64,000 nt of DNA from Impatiens glandulifera (Eukaryota; Streptophyta; Magnoliopsida; Ericales; Balsaminaceae). Position 1 is the stretch's first letter, and every line of letters begins with the position of its first letter. The stretch is taken from assembly GCF_907164915.1 (NCBI RefSeq), contig NC_061864.1, positions 8,005,889-8,069,888 on the forward strand. The letters run 5' to 3'. Of the stretch, positions 26,001 through 38,263 are shown piece after piece. The translations under genes and the position numbers were made by a program. The notes under the pieces were generated by a model. That model saw only the letters and a program-made list of their open reading frames with translations. It did not search any database and was not told the origin of the DNA.

Positions 26001-26100
26001 TATATATAAGAAAAATACATAATATATATATATATATATATTAATTAAAATAAAGTTGTAAACATATTTTAATATTAAATTTATTATTTATTTAAAGGCA
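22490..26100. other. AT-rich intergenic region between the ALS1-type gene and LSM8
   Basis: About 3.6 kb. The first 70 bases should hold the transporter's leader. A GC-rich palindromic phrase at about 22738-22758 (CCCGAGGGCCGGCCCTG) resembles hAT-family transposon ends, and 25547-25600 (GCAGGCCCAGAGG, GGGCCCAAATTTAAAA) looks related. No paired ends were established. The rest is AT-rich with no gene. About 26100-26786 is GC-richer and is probably the LSM8 promoter and 5' UTR. Confidence 0.5.
22960..23025. repeat. (AT)n then (ATT)n microsatellite
   Basis: About 52 bases of uninterrupted AT dinucleotide followed by ATT trinucleotides. Intergenic. Confidence 0.95.
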
Positions 26101-26786
26101 GATTCTCAAATTTATTTTTGTTGGTTGTATGTTAGGGTTAAGAAACGTTCGGGTAAACCCGAAACCGACAGTACAAAAGCCATTTTGTAATATGGATCAC
26201 AAATTTCCGGCCCGGTATGTAACCCGGAAAACCATTAAACCCGAAATTACTTCGCTCTTTCTCCTTCACTACTGAGGAGGAGTCTGAACTCTGAAAACTC
26301 AGCGCCTTCTTCTCGCTTGCGGTTGAGAAACGACGACGGGAAAAAGAAGCCGTTTCCTTCTCTGGTGCGGCCGGCGGTCCAGCCACAGATACAGCAGACT
26401 GATTTCTCCGATCGTTAGAAGCCGGAGTCTCAGCTGAACTACGACCGGCTAACAGGTTAATATTCTCTCATTTCCGTTATCATTGGAAGCAACAATCGGC
26501 TATACGAGGAAACAAGTTCATATTCTTCCCTATTTATCTGTCTCGTAACAGGAATACGTTACTTTATCTTTCTTTATCCAAAGGACTCTTTGATCAATAA
26601 GTGATTTCGCGTAGACAAGGTTGGTACTTTTCTTGTTCTAGATTCATATGTGTTTTTTCTAACTAAATTTACCATATTCTAACCTATAATCTTATTTTAG
26701 TTTCTTTATTTTTCATGAAGTAGACTTGTGAAGGTGCAATTAGAACTTGGAAAAGCCTGATAAAAATTGTCCAGTGATTTCACATA

Positions 26787-28821
26787 ATGGCAACTGAAAC
26801 TGGGCTCGAGTCTCTTGTAGATCGTATGCAAATTATTCATTTTCAGTTTCTCTTAGATGTTAATGTTACATTTGTCTTCTAACTTAATTTTCCTTTTTTC
26901 TTTCTCTGTAGAACAAATTTCAGTCATCACAAATGATGGAAGGAACATTGTGGTAAGATATGCAGTTAGTACATCACAATGATATTTGATAGAACTAGTA
27001 ATGTACATTGGATCTTAACTGTTTGTTTTAATTTCTAGGGAGTTCTGAAAGGTTTTGACCAAGCTACAAATCTGATTCTTGATGAATCCCACGAACGCGT
27101 TTATTCCACCAAGGTTAGGTTACTCTTATTTGATTTATTTTTTTCTTGGTTTCATGTGTTTTAGATTACTGGAAGAATCAAACCTCCCAACCACTTTCTT
27201 GGAAAGGAAAGTGCGGGCTTTAAGATTAGACCTAGTCTGATATTTCCACACAAGTTACACATAAATCAGACTTCTGTTTTCTTAAACCTGTATGCAAAGT
27301 TCAAATCATCAATTGAACTTTAAGTTGTCTCAGTTCGCTCATAGAATTGATTCAATTGGCACAAATATGCCACTATGTCTAAATTAACATCATGTTGTCT
27401 AAGTGTCATCAAATTTCCTTCGACTTTTGTCAAACTCAAGTATTTTTATAATTTAAAACCTTCATCCTTATGCTATCTTCTTCACTGTAAAAGTGCCTAT
27501 TTTGTTTCAGAGTGTTTGTGTAGATCAATAATTTTGTCGGGGTTAAGTTAGAGGGAGTGCCATTTGAGCCAATTACACAATTTTAGTGGGATAATTATGA
27601 GAATTTGAAGTTCAACATGTAATGCCGAATTTTTCTTATAAGTTTGATAGGGGTTATTTGAGCCTTCCCTCTTCTTAATTTAAATTTATTCTCAAGGAGT
27701 TTTTGTGTAATGATATGGGGATGCCAAGGATAGGGATATGAGATTTTCTCTGGTTTATTTAGAATGTTTTGGAGCCTACTAAAAAGAGAAACAGTAAGGA
27801 ATTTTTGAATACCCATTATCCAGATGAACTCCAATTTTGTGCATTTTCACTGTAGAAGAGAGCTTAAAGAAAGAAACAAAAAGACTGAATGAGAATTTAA
27901 GAAATTGGGTTTTGTATTGAAGAATTTTAGAAAGAGAAGAAATTAAGGAATGATTTCCTCATCTTTTTGTTTGGGTAAACACCGGTATAAATACATGTAA
28001 AGTAAAGAACCAGCATTTAGAAGAGTGAAACAAGTTAACCGTATGTGACTTGCCTATATTGTTCTTTCCACAAGTATTAGTTATGGTAAATAGTCTAGGG
28101 CCTAGGTTGAATTTGTGTATTTTCATATAACCTTTTTCTGTGTAGGTTATTAAAAACTGGGTTATTTTGGTAAAAATATATGAGGGATAACTATATGATA
28201 TATTATTTTTATAAAAAGAAGGTATTTTTGAATGAATTGATTGATGGGGAGATGATGATTGATGATGGGTTATTTCAGATCAAACACAAATAACCCAAAC
28301 TGAACAAGGCCCTGGTGATTCTGAAGGATTAAGTAGAACACTAATTACGTTTTGAGGATTAGGATATTTTTTAGTTTGACATGCAATGATGTGTAAGCTG
28401 TTTTCTTTTGGACGCTGCTTTGTTCAGACTTTTTTTTTGTGGTAGTTAATCTTTTGTGAGTGTCGATATCTTGGTCAGGTGGTTGTTGGTTTCAATGTCT
28501 ACGATCTTTGCATTTTGCCTTGTTTACTTTCCGAATTCCTTGTGGGTTTGGCAACATTTTATGTATTTTGAATGAAAACAATTTCCTCTTTTACTTACAG
28601 GAAGGAGTGCAACAAATTGTTCTAGGTCTTTACATCATTAGGGGCGACAACATGTATGACCTCGAGTCTTAAATAATAATACATATATATATACATGGAG
28701 TTTTGTTATACTCATTATTTGTATGTGCAGAAGCATAATTGGAGAGCTAGATGAAGAACTAGATTCACAGCTGGATTTCTCGGAACTGAGAGCCCATCCT
28801 CTAAAACCTGTTATTCATTGA
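26787..28821 (+). CDS. LSM8: Sm-like protein LSM8
   Basis: LSM8 is the subunit that defines the nuclear LSM2-8 ring, which binds the 3' end of U6 snRNA and acts in pre-mRNA splicing. Five in-phase exons: 26787-26823, 26912-26952, 27039-27113, 28601-28653, 28731-28821. They give 98 residues, the usual plant LSM8 length. The protein opens MATETGLESLVDQ, then shows Sm1 (ISVITNDGRNIVGVLKGFDQ), NLILDESHERVYS and Sm2 (GLYIIRGDN), and ends HPLKPVIH. Intron 3 (27114-28600) is unusually large for so small a gene. A GC-richer stretch upstream (26250-26460) is probably the 5' UTR, possibly spliced. No defects were seen. Confidence 0.97.
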
Positions 28822-29400
28822 CTGCGGCTTAAAGGACATAGTTTTTCTAAACAGGACGATGTTTATGAGTTTGAACTGGATTTTGGAAGACCATTGTTTG
28901 TTGTCTCAAACGGTTTTACTACTATTTTAAGTTGTCTGTTTCTTATAATGACACATTGCCGGTCTGTTTGATACTTTCGAACAGTTTATCAAACTGCTTG
29001 AGCATGTCTAGAGTTTACTATTTTTTTCCTTGCGGTTGAGAATTGAGATTGATTTACAATTCAAAATTTGTGTAATACTAAAATTTTGTTTATAAAAAGA
29101 AGATAAAGTATGATCATAAATCAGACAATAATGTTGTCTGATTTAAAATGTATGGACTTATTTAGATGAAAAAATTAGAAACTAAATTAACTCAATAATT
29201 GTAACTATGTTAAATATAAAATACAAATCTTTGATATAAAGATTTTTTTTAGCTATTATTAATTAATTTATATGTACTGTTAATTTAAATATAATTTTTT
29301 TTTTATATAATTAAAAGTTTAAAAAAGGACGTTTATATTTTAGTACTCTTGGTCCATTCACATAAGATGAAAGGGAAGAACAAGTGGATAGGGAAGAACT
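28822..29400. other. Intergenic DNA between LSM8 and PPL1
   Basis: LSM8 3' UTR followed by AT-rich sequence and the PPL1 promoter. No gene was seen. CT-rich sequence at 29434-29490 marks the likely PPL1 leader. Confidence 0.5.
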
Positions 29401-29491
29401 GCATCTGATCATATAGTAGCGGTCATAAAATCCGACTCTTAGCTCTCTCTCCGGCAGTTTCTTCTTCTTCTTCTCTCTCCTCTGCTTCCAG

Positions 29492-29576
29492 GTACTGAAT
29501 TGTAATGTTGGTTTCTTTACTGTGTTAGTTGTTAGTATAATGCATATGAAACACTTTTTACTTTAGTTTTTCCCAG
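29492..29576 (+). other. Probable intron in the PPL1 5' UTR
   Basis: The donor TTCCAG/GTACTG follows a CT-rich leader, and the acceptor TTTTTCCCAG/AAGATATGG lies five bases before the ATG at 29582. Size (85 bp) and AT content fit the other introns here. Transcript data would be decisive. Confidence 0.5.
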
Positions 29577-29581
29577 AAGAT

Positions 29582-32500
29582 ATGGCGTCTCTGCAAAGCT
29601 TACCTTCATCTTACCAGAATTGGTTGCTGAAGCCATCTACCATGGTTATGATTTCTCTTCTTCAACTTTCAATTTGTCTTTGAGGAAAAAAAATCTTATT
29701 TCATACTGATACAGAGTTAATTTCTCAATCAATCAGCTGGGTTGTGATACTCATGGTCCTTGTAAAAGAAGCACATCCTTAACTGTCAGGGCAGAACAAG
29801 CATCAAAAAGTTCAAGCTTACCTTCTCAAGGTAGACATCTTTTATGGTTGGGATGTTGGAAATTCTTTATTTCTACTGCATTCAAGATGATTTGGATGTT
29901 AACAATGATTATACTTGTATTTATATTGAAAAAGTGTTTCAAAAGACTATAGATTTAATGCCAGATTATGTACTTTTAACAGACAGACATGGAAGGCGAC
30001 TGCTGCTTGCTGCTGGTTTGGCTATTGCTCCTTGGATTTCTCCATCAAACTACATTGTGAAATCGTGTGAGTGGTCTTTCTATTTTCACCCTTTTGTTTC
30101 TCAAGCTGATGGGTTATGTTAGGCATTTAATGTAGTGTGTATATTTTATTTTTATCCATTGTGGTGCCATCATTTAGTTTCTTTTTGTATGCCTGACATC
30201 CTAAGAGCCCGACCTTATGCTTCTCAGTTGCTGCAGAAAATAAAAAGGGTTTCTTGCCCTTGTCAGACCAAAAAGACGGCTACGAGTTTCTTTACCCGTT
30301 TGGCTGGCAGGTGTGTGCATTAGGCTTACAATACGTCAACACGTGGCCCCATTTGGAAACACTTTTCTTAATTTGTCTATGTATCTTGATCCAGATACAA
30401 AGATTAAATAAAATTTTGAATCTTCATTAAGTTCTGTTTTCAACGCATGTGTATCTAGATCCACATACCATTTTTTCCAACAGAACATCAAATTTCATGA
30501 AAATTAACCTGATCAAAAGAGATCAGAATCATGACAAGAGACAAGATACAAAAAAATTAATACAACCTAAGACACTCAAGAAAATAACCTTGCAAAAACA
30601 CATTTTCCAACCTGCTTTTTTTTTTTTTTTCAAATGGGGCCATTATGTTTCCTCTTTCCATAGACATTCTTCTCATGTTTTGGCATTTCTGTTATTTTCT
30701 ACAGGAAGTAGTCATTGAGGGTCAGGACAAGGTATTTAAAGATGTGATTGAACCATTGGAAAGTGTTAGTGTAAATCTGATACCGACAAACAAACAGGAC
30801 ATTCGGGACCTCGGTACCCCAGAACAAGTATGTGATAACCTTGTATTTGATTTACGTATAAACCTTGAAATACGTGAATGAGGGAACTAGAATTTGAGAT
30901 GAGAAGAGAAGAGATCTTAACAACGTAAGAGCAATTGAGAATTAAGATGGGGAGATAGAACCCTAGATACTAGGGAGAATATAATTGGGGATGAAATCTC
31001 TACAAGAGTATTCAACTAATTATCATCACAATTCACAACTTCTATTTACATTATTCTACTAACGGGCACTTCTCTTAACCACCTTTATTGGCTTCCCAAC
31101 CACATACTTCAACCATTAAGCATTACTCACCCTTTCATTAACCCTAACTCTTTCTCCTCGTATCAGTATGCTGCGTTGTCCATTGCTAGAATTTAGTTAA
31201 ATAAAGGGTACTTGTGGCCTGCCTTTCAATGTTTTATGCCATTAGGAGTTACAGGTGTTATTGAAGTTGCTGCTTTTGGTCTTCATGTCTCCTTGGCTTT
31301 ACCCTCAATATGCATATTGTATTATTTCTATTTATAGAGTTATTTCAGTTGTTGAAGATTGTAACAAAATAAACTTGTTATAGGTGGCTGAAGCTTTGAT
31401 CAAGAACGTCTTGGCTCCGCCAACACAGAAGACAAAGCTGCTTGATGCCAAAGAGGTCAAATTTCATATCTTCTGGTTGAAGCAGATATTACTATATTTA
31501 ATGTTATTATTGCTATTTTTGGGTGAAGTACTTATCAGTAGGAGTAAGAATTAAGGGAAATAATCACACTTATCAGTAGGAGTAAGAATTAAGGAAAAAA
31601 TGAAATGGAGAGATTATATATATATTGCACTTATTGACAGTATTTTTGTTTTATGGGTTTGCAAGTTGAAGAAATTTGTATCCATATCGAGTCTGTCATT
31701 AGAGCTTCAATTTATTCATTTCTTAATCAAGCAGCCATCAACATAGCCAAAACCTAGTACACCATGACTGAGAAATGCACATTGAAATCAACTTTCATAA
31801 CTGAAAACGTGTCGAAGGAGAACATGGAGCTCACATATGTATAATCAAGAAACCAAATCCCTGATATTCTTACAAAGGCTCTCCCATGAATAAATTTTGA
31901 AGAATTACGTAACAAGTTAGGCATGCAACATGTACAACCCAACTTGCGCAGGAATGCATGGTTGGGTACTTGGGTTACTACTAATTTGATGAAGATTTAA
32001 TACAAATTTGGATATTTTATTTGAATGTGATTGCATTCTCTATCGTACCAAACATATAGATCTAGGATTTGTAGAAGAAATGTATATGAGACTAGAATGG
32101 GCTAAGCCTTTAGAGGGCTATACCAGATTCTTTACCGTTACACCATTCACTAACAACCCCCACCCCCTCTCGGTTTGCCTCAATCTTTCATGTTTCTTGC
32201 ATTTTTACGTCAATTGTGTGTGTGTGTAAGTTTGGTATTTGGGCTGATCTTTTGCATTTCTCCCAACTTGAATTCCAATATCAACAGTAGAGAATCTCTT
32301 GCTGATTTTGCACCATCTAGCTTCTCTTTTTGATAATTTTATGCAACATGGGTCATTCTGAATTAATTTCCGTAATTGAATAATTATTGAATCTAAGCAT
32401 GTGAGTAATACTTCCTGCTGACATTTTATTTGTATGATCTTCCTGGTTCAGCATGATGTGGATGGAAAGATTTATTACACATTTGAGTTCATTGCCAAGG

Positions 32501-32876
32501 CTCCTAATTACACCCGCCATTCTCTCAGCTCAATCTGCATCAACAAAGGTATTAATTCATTCACATTAGAAATGCCACATGATAAGGGACCAACTAAAAC
32601 TTGTTAACGAATTCAATGATTATTTCACTATCCTTCATGGAAATGCTTATTTCCTAAACTGCTCATCGCATAGCATGTGTTTCCAGTTTCTAAAGAATCC
32701 TAGTATCATCAAGAGCATTTAGTTCAGTTTTTACATGCACATACGTGAAATTGGGCTTCTTCTTTTTTGATGTTTCAGGGAAATTCTATACATTGACAAC
32801 AGGAGCAAACGAGAGGAGATGGGGAAAGATGAAGGATAAACTGAACACAGTTGTCGATTCCTTTAAAATCGTTTAG
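29582..32876 (+). CDS. PPL1: PsbP-like protein 1, chloroplast thylakoid lumen
   Basis: PPL1 is a lumenal PsbP homologue that helps photosystem II repair in Arabidopsis (family knowledge). Eight in-phase exons: 29582-29644, 29737-29830, 29983-30066, 30228-30310, 30705-30827, 31384-31455, 32452-32548, 32779-32876, giving 237 residues, close to Arabidopsis PPL1. The N-terminus (MASLQSLPSSYQNW) reads as a Ser-rich transit peptide. It is followed at about residues 55-75 by a twin-arginine lumen signal (RHGRRLLLAAGLAIAPW). The mature PsbP fold has DGYEFLYPFGWQEVVIEGQD, DVIEPLESVSVNLIPT, NVLAPPTQKTKLLDAKE, YYTFEF, and the C-terminal FYTLTTGANERRWGKMKDKL. Intron 6 (31456-32451) holds a dead copia fragment, but splice sites and frame are intact. 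Confidence 0.94.
31715..31965 (+). mobile_element. Dead Ty1/copia RNase H fragment in PPL1 intron 6
   Basis: Plus-strand translation gives AAINIAK, then in other pieces ENVSKENMELTYV, SRNQIPDILTKALP and NKLGMQH. These correspond in order to the C-terminal end of copia RNase H (pattern AxxIAxNPVxHxRTKHI, then ADIxTKxLP, then KLGM). Several stops and frame breaks interrupt it. It shares the host gene's strand. No LTRs were identified around it. Confidence 0.75.
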
Positions 32877-33410
32877 TTTGGCAGGACCCATTGCATTCAT
32901 ATACTCAATCTGCATTTTGTATGTATGACAAGAGAGCAAGTTTTGATGTGAGAAAGTAATGCATGCTTATACACAAATTGTGTAAATGTTTCCTGTGTTT
33001 GTAAACTGTCTAACTTGTTACTCTATTCTAATTTTTCTCTATATGACTATTTAAAATAAATAATCTATTTATTGTAAATGATATAAAGATCAGATTAATT
33101 GTCTCTTTTATGGATTATAATTTAATTATTAAGAAGGAATAAGTAAATACAGCCAAATGGCATTATTTGAAAAATTAACATACTTTAAGAATCTATTATT
33201 ATTATTGTATATCCTTAGGAATTAACGAATCTTAAAAAAGTCCGCATAAGAATTGTCTCAAATGAATCAATCCCCTGCCAGCCAGCTTGACCTAATTTAT
33301 TTTTAAAATAATAAGTAAGGACGAAGATTTAATAATTTTACACTTTTAGGCCGTATTATAACTTTTCCAAATAGTTGAAGGGCCGTTTCGATATTATACG
33401 AGAAGACAGT
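32877..33410. other. Intergenic DNA between PPL1 and the RGP/UAM gene
   Basis: PPL1 3' UTR followed by AT-rich DNA and the RGP promoter. No other gene was seen. Confidence 0.5.
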
Positions 33411-33418
33411 TATAAAGA
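33411..33418 (+). promoter_or_regulatory. Putative TATA box of the RGP/UAM gene
   Basis: TATAAAGA lies 72-65 bp before the ATG at 33483, a spacing that leaves a short leader of about 40 bases. Confidence 0.55.
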
Positions 33419-33482
33419 GAGAAGAGACTACTAGTTTATACTACATTCAGAAGAAACTCAGAAAAATTTCAATTTCTCTGCA

Positions 33483-35012
33483 ATGGCGGAATCTCGATCG
33501 GTTTCACCGACTCCTCTACTGAAAGACGAGCTTGATATTGTTATTCCGACCATTAGAAACCTCGATTTCCTCGAGATGTGGAGGCCTTTCTTCCAGCCCT
33601 ATCATCTCATCATCATTCAAGACGGCGACCCGTCCAAAACTATCAGAGTTCCTCAGGGTTTCGATTACGAGCTCTACAATCGCAACGATATCAACCGGAT
33701 TTTGGGTCCTAAAGCTTCCTGCATTTCTTATAAGGATTCAGCCTGTCGCTGCTTTGGATTTATGGTTTCCAAGAAGAAGTATATCTTCACCATTGACGAC
33801 GATTGCTTTGTAAGCATCCTAATCTAAATCTTACAGAATTTATATAATTTTATACTGATATTGTGAGTTTCGAACTGAATTGAATAGCGTCGTTATATTA
33901 TGATCTGGTATTTGCTCTGTTTTTATGTAAAGATTCATTTGAGAGCATGGAAGATTGATTGGGGGTAAACCTCAAATAGATCAAAGTGAAATTTGAATAA
34001 TTTTATCGATTTTTAGGTCAAATGTGGTTTAAAAAGCCATGGAAAGTTGATGAAATGAATTCTTGTTATTATATATAGGTTGCTAAAGATCCTTCTGGAA
34101 AAGACATTAATGCACTTGAGCAACATATCAAGAACGTTCTAACTCCATCAACACCATTTTTCTTCAACACCCTTTACGATCCATTCAGAGATGGTGCTGA
34201 TTTCGTCCGTGGATATCCATTCAGCCTACGTGAGGGCATTCCCACCGCTGTTTCCCACGGTCTCTGGCTTAACATCCCAGATTACGACGCCCCAACTCAA
34301 CTAGTTAAACCTCTTGAGAGAAATACCCGGTATTTCATTCTTTCTTTTTCTTTTGAACACACCAAAAAAAACTGTTTTACATTAGTTTTTACCGGTTTTC
34401 AGGTATGTAGATGCTGTTATGACTATCCCTAAGGGAACCCTCTTCCCTATGTGTGGTATGAATTTGGCTTTCAACCGCGATTTGATAGGCCCGGCTATGT
34501 ACTTCGGCCTCATGGGCGATGGCCAGCCCATTGGAAGGTACGATGATATGTGGGCTGGCTGGTGTATGAAGGTATGTATGTATGTATGATCATGCAAACC
34601 ACCGTTTTTCTTAATAATGTACTTATTTGAGATCTTATAAAATGTTAAATTATTTCAGGTTATATGTGATCACATGGGTTTGGGAGTGAAAACTGGTTTA
34701 CCATACATATGGCATAGTAAAGCCAGCAACCCTTTTGTGAATCTTAAGAAGGAATACAAAGGAATTTATTGGCAAGAGGAGTTAATCCCATTTTTTCAAT
34801 CGACTGTTCTTCCAAAGGAATGCACGAGTGTGCAGAAATGTTATCTTGAACTGTCTAAGCAAGTGAGGGCGAAATTGGGAAAAGTTGACGAGTATTTTAT
34901 CAAATTGGCCGATGCTATGGTCACATGGATTGAGGCGTGGGACGAGCTGAACCCAACTGATCAGGGATCTAGTCAGGCATTGGCTAATGGTATCAAGAAA
35001 ATAGGGATATAG
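33483..35012 (+). CDS. RGP: UDP-arabinopyranose mutase / reversibly glycosylated polypeptide
   Basis: Cytosolic and Golgi-associated enzyme that interconverts UDP-arabinopyranose and UDP-arabinofuranose for cell-wall polysaccharides and glycoproteins. Four in-phase exons: 33483-33809, 34079-34329, 34403-34571, 34659-35012, giving 366 residues, a few more than typical RGP1-3. The Asp triad (TIDDDCF) is at about residues 105-107. The arginine in DFVRGYPF (about residue 153) matches, by an alignment from memory, the Arg that becomes glycosylated in the family. The conserved [30 protein letters not shown] and [18 protein letters not shown] are all present. The tail after WDELNP differs from family members and is a little longer. 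A 3' part of this gene reappears as a pseudogene at 52.16 kb. The exact RGP paralogue number cannot be assigned. Confidence 0.96.
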
Positions 35013-36463
35013 ATCGATAGATATTCATCTTCTTGTTGTTTGGAGTTGTGAACAATAATAGTAATAAAATTGATGAGCTTTCATTTCATTTCATTGTATT
35101 ATGGCTTTGGAAAATCAGTTTGTGGGATTTTGGATCTGAGTTGGGTTTCTAATTAATGTTTGTCTTCTTCCGTTTTTAGGAATTGGAACCACCATTTTCA
35201 ATTATAAACTGCAGGCCTCATACAGCAAGACAATAGATTGAATTTAAAAAAAAAATAAAATTTCATTCTCTCATCAAATATATTATTCAATTCATTAATC
35301 AAAATATTAAAATACTTTTTATTTTTTTTATTTATTTTAATAAATTCAAACCGAACAAGTTCCAAGTTGTGAGTACTAAAATTAAAGAGATTTTACAAAA
35401 TGTGTACCTTTGCTCATACAAAATGTGTACCTTTGCTCAATTGAAAAAATCAAAATTTCTGTTTTAATGAAGAAATTCATTATAAATAAATATATGTATG
35501 CACAATTTATTATTAAGAGGGAATAGAGAAGAGGGAATTTATAAAAAAAACTGGAAAGAGAATGATGTGTGAGAAAAAAGAGAACAGAGAAAAAATTTGT
35601 TATTTTTTCAACGAAAGAGATTGCGTCCCTCTCCCCCAATCATTTCTCTTTATTATTATAGAAAAATGAGAACCACAAACTCAAAAAATCAAGAATAATG
35701 ACAACAAGTTCTCAAAAGTAAATGAAATAACACTATTCATAGAAGCATGGAATAGAAAGAGATACAAAATATATATTTATAAACTTAGATTTCCTAGACT
35801 CAAAAAATTCACTTTATCATGCAAGCCAAACTTAGGATTTGTTCTCTTTGGTTTTCACAAAAACTCAAATAAAATCAATCACTTTTCAACAATCACACCA
35901 CTCATTTTATTAACCAAAATACTAAAATACTTTTTTTAAAATTATTATTTTTTATTTTATTTTATTTTTATATATCAATACCTTTTAAGTCTTTTTTTTT
36001 TTTTATCAAAAATAGTCATTACATCCTCAAAATTATCAATAATCATTAATTTTTTTTCTCTATTTTAAACCCTAATCTGAACAAGACCCTAGTATATTCA
36101 TTTTTGTTTATATATAAACTGAAATAGTTAAATATTAATTATTTATATTTAAATTACTGTAATTAGTCAAACTAGCATGTATACAGTACATTTGTACAGG
36201 TAAAAATATAAATAAAATATTATTTATATATAAATATATTAAATAAAAAATATTTAAAATTTTTATTTATAGAAAAAAATAGTAAAAAAAATAAATATTC
36301 ATTTTACTTTAGAAAATGATATTGACCATGTTTTGACTACCCAAAATAAATTCAAAATTTACTAATCTTTTAATTTCATTTTAAACACTTCTCAATTAAT
36401 CTCATATTACTGTTATTTCATTTCAAACATTTCATAATTAACCTCATAGTACTCGTTATTTCA
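35013..36463. other. RGP 3' UTR and AT-rich downstream DNA
   Basis: An AATAAA is present at 35063-35068. The rest is AT-rich and contains a dispersed repeat phrase (ATATCAATACCTTTTAAGTC near 35975) that recurs elsewhere in the window in both orientations. No gene was seen. Confidence 0.5.
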
Positions 36464-37773
36464 CTTCGAACATTTTGTATTGACATTTTATCCTCGTTCA
36501 TTACTAATATCCGGGTTCATTAATAGGTTAGTTAATTAATATTTTTTATTATAAAATATATTATCATTCTATAAAAAAATAGTTATAATGTGGTAAAATA
36601 AAAATATAGTTAAAATTTTAATTTAAAAAACATATATATATATATATTCCATCAAAATAAACTTCGACTTATATGTGATCTCAAAGTTTTAAACAATTTC
36701 TAATTATCTCTCATTAGACATCACTTCGAGTATTTTGTATCGGTCTTATCCTTATTTTTGGCATTTCCCAATCAACTTCTCGTATTATTAATCTCGTGAC
36801 TAACAATCACTCTCTCAATTCGAACCATAATTTTTCCATCCCTCAAATTCTGACTCACATATATTATTATATTTTATCTTTCAAAGATAATATTGATAAT
36901 GATTAAATAAAAATATAGTTCAATTTTCAATTTAAAAATAACTAATATTCTACCAAAATAAATTCCTAACTTATTAATATTGTGACATCGCTTTAAGCAT
37001 TCTTTAATTGATCTCTAATTAGGCTTCACTTTGTACTTTTGAGTTTTGACATTCCCAATTGACCTCTCATATTACTAATCCCGTTACTAACACTAAATAA
37101 AATATATTTAAAATTTTCATTTAAAAACAACTAATATTTCACAAAAATAAACTTTGACTTGCTAAAATTCTTACATCACTTTAAACATTCTTTAATTGAT
37201 CTCTCATTATAGATCTTCATTCAATGAGTAATTTGTAGAGATCTTACCCTTACATTTGACCTTCCCATTACCGGATCACCGCAATTTCACACGCTTCGAA
37301 CATTTTGTAATGACATTTTACCCTCATTCATTACTAATATCCGGGTTCATTAATATGTTAGTTAAATAATAATTTTTTATAAAATATCTTATCATTTTAT
37401 ATAAAAAATAGTTATAATATGGTAAAACAAAAATATAGTTAAATTTTTAATTAAAAAAAACTAATATTCCATTAAAATAAACTTCGACTTATTTGTGATC
37501 TCACTTTAATGTTTTAACCAAGGTTTTAAAATACGCGGTTGGACCGCCGGTTCAACCAGTCCGACCGCGAAACGGTTGAAGGGACGGTCCGACTTTTTAC
37601 TTTAATGCGGTCACCTTTCGAACCGGTCAAAATCCGGTCCGACCGGACGGTTCAACCGAAAAAACGAACCGAAAATATCCGGTCTGAAAGGTCTTTATTT
37701 TAAACAGTAAAACTCTGGACCTCTTCTCTCTCTAAGACTGATCTATTTCTTCTCCTCTCTCTCTTCAAGACTG

Positions 37774-38263
37774 TGTTAATATGAAAACTATACGTATACA
37801 ATATGAAATCTAGGTTTGACAATACCTTAGTAACTACCGATAAGATGAGAGATTAGAGGAGTAGAGAATGAGAATAATTGCAGATCTGTAATTGATAGGA
37901 AGAAGAGATTGAATTAGAAGAAGAGATTAGACGAGATGCAGAATGGGAATAGGAAGAGTTAATCAGGGTTACCTGAAGAGTCAATTCATTTGTCGTGGTT
38001 TCTATTCCAGTTTAGCAAATATTTAAGGCAGACTCTCTAACTGCCTTTGCCAGCTGGCCCTTCTGTTATAACTAATACAATTACTCAACTGCTACAAGAC
38101 CTTTCATATGCTGTGTAACAGCTTATTCCAGACTAAAAACCTGCTGTGTGAATACAGCTTATTAACAACGAAATTACCGAAATTACCGAACCTGCCGACT
38201 TCGTTAACAATCCGTCGACTTATTAAGGGTTAGAAAACCTAACCCTAAAATCCTCTCGTAACA
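37774..38263 (-). repeat. 3' LTR of the gag-only retrotransposon
   Basis: 490 bp, bounded by TG...CA on the element strand. Nearly identical to the 5' LTR. The gag frame's stop codon falls just inside it. Confidence 0.93.

Noticed and set aside
26138..26386. 82-codon minus-strand frame upstream of LSM8
   Set aside because: It lies over the GC-rich LSM8 leader, has no recognised domain, and no splice or promoter support.
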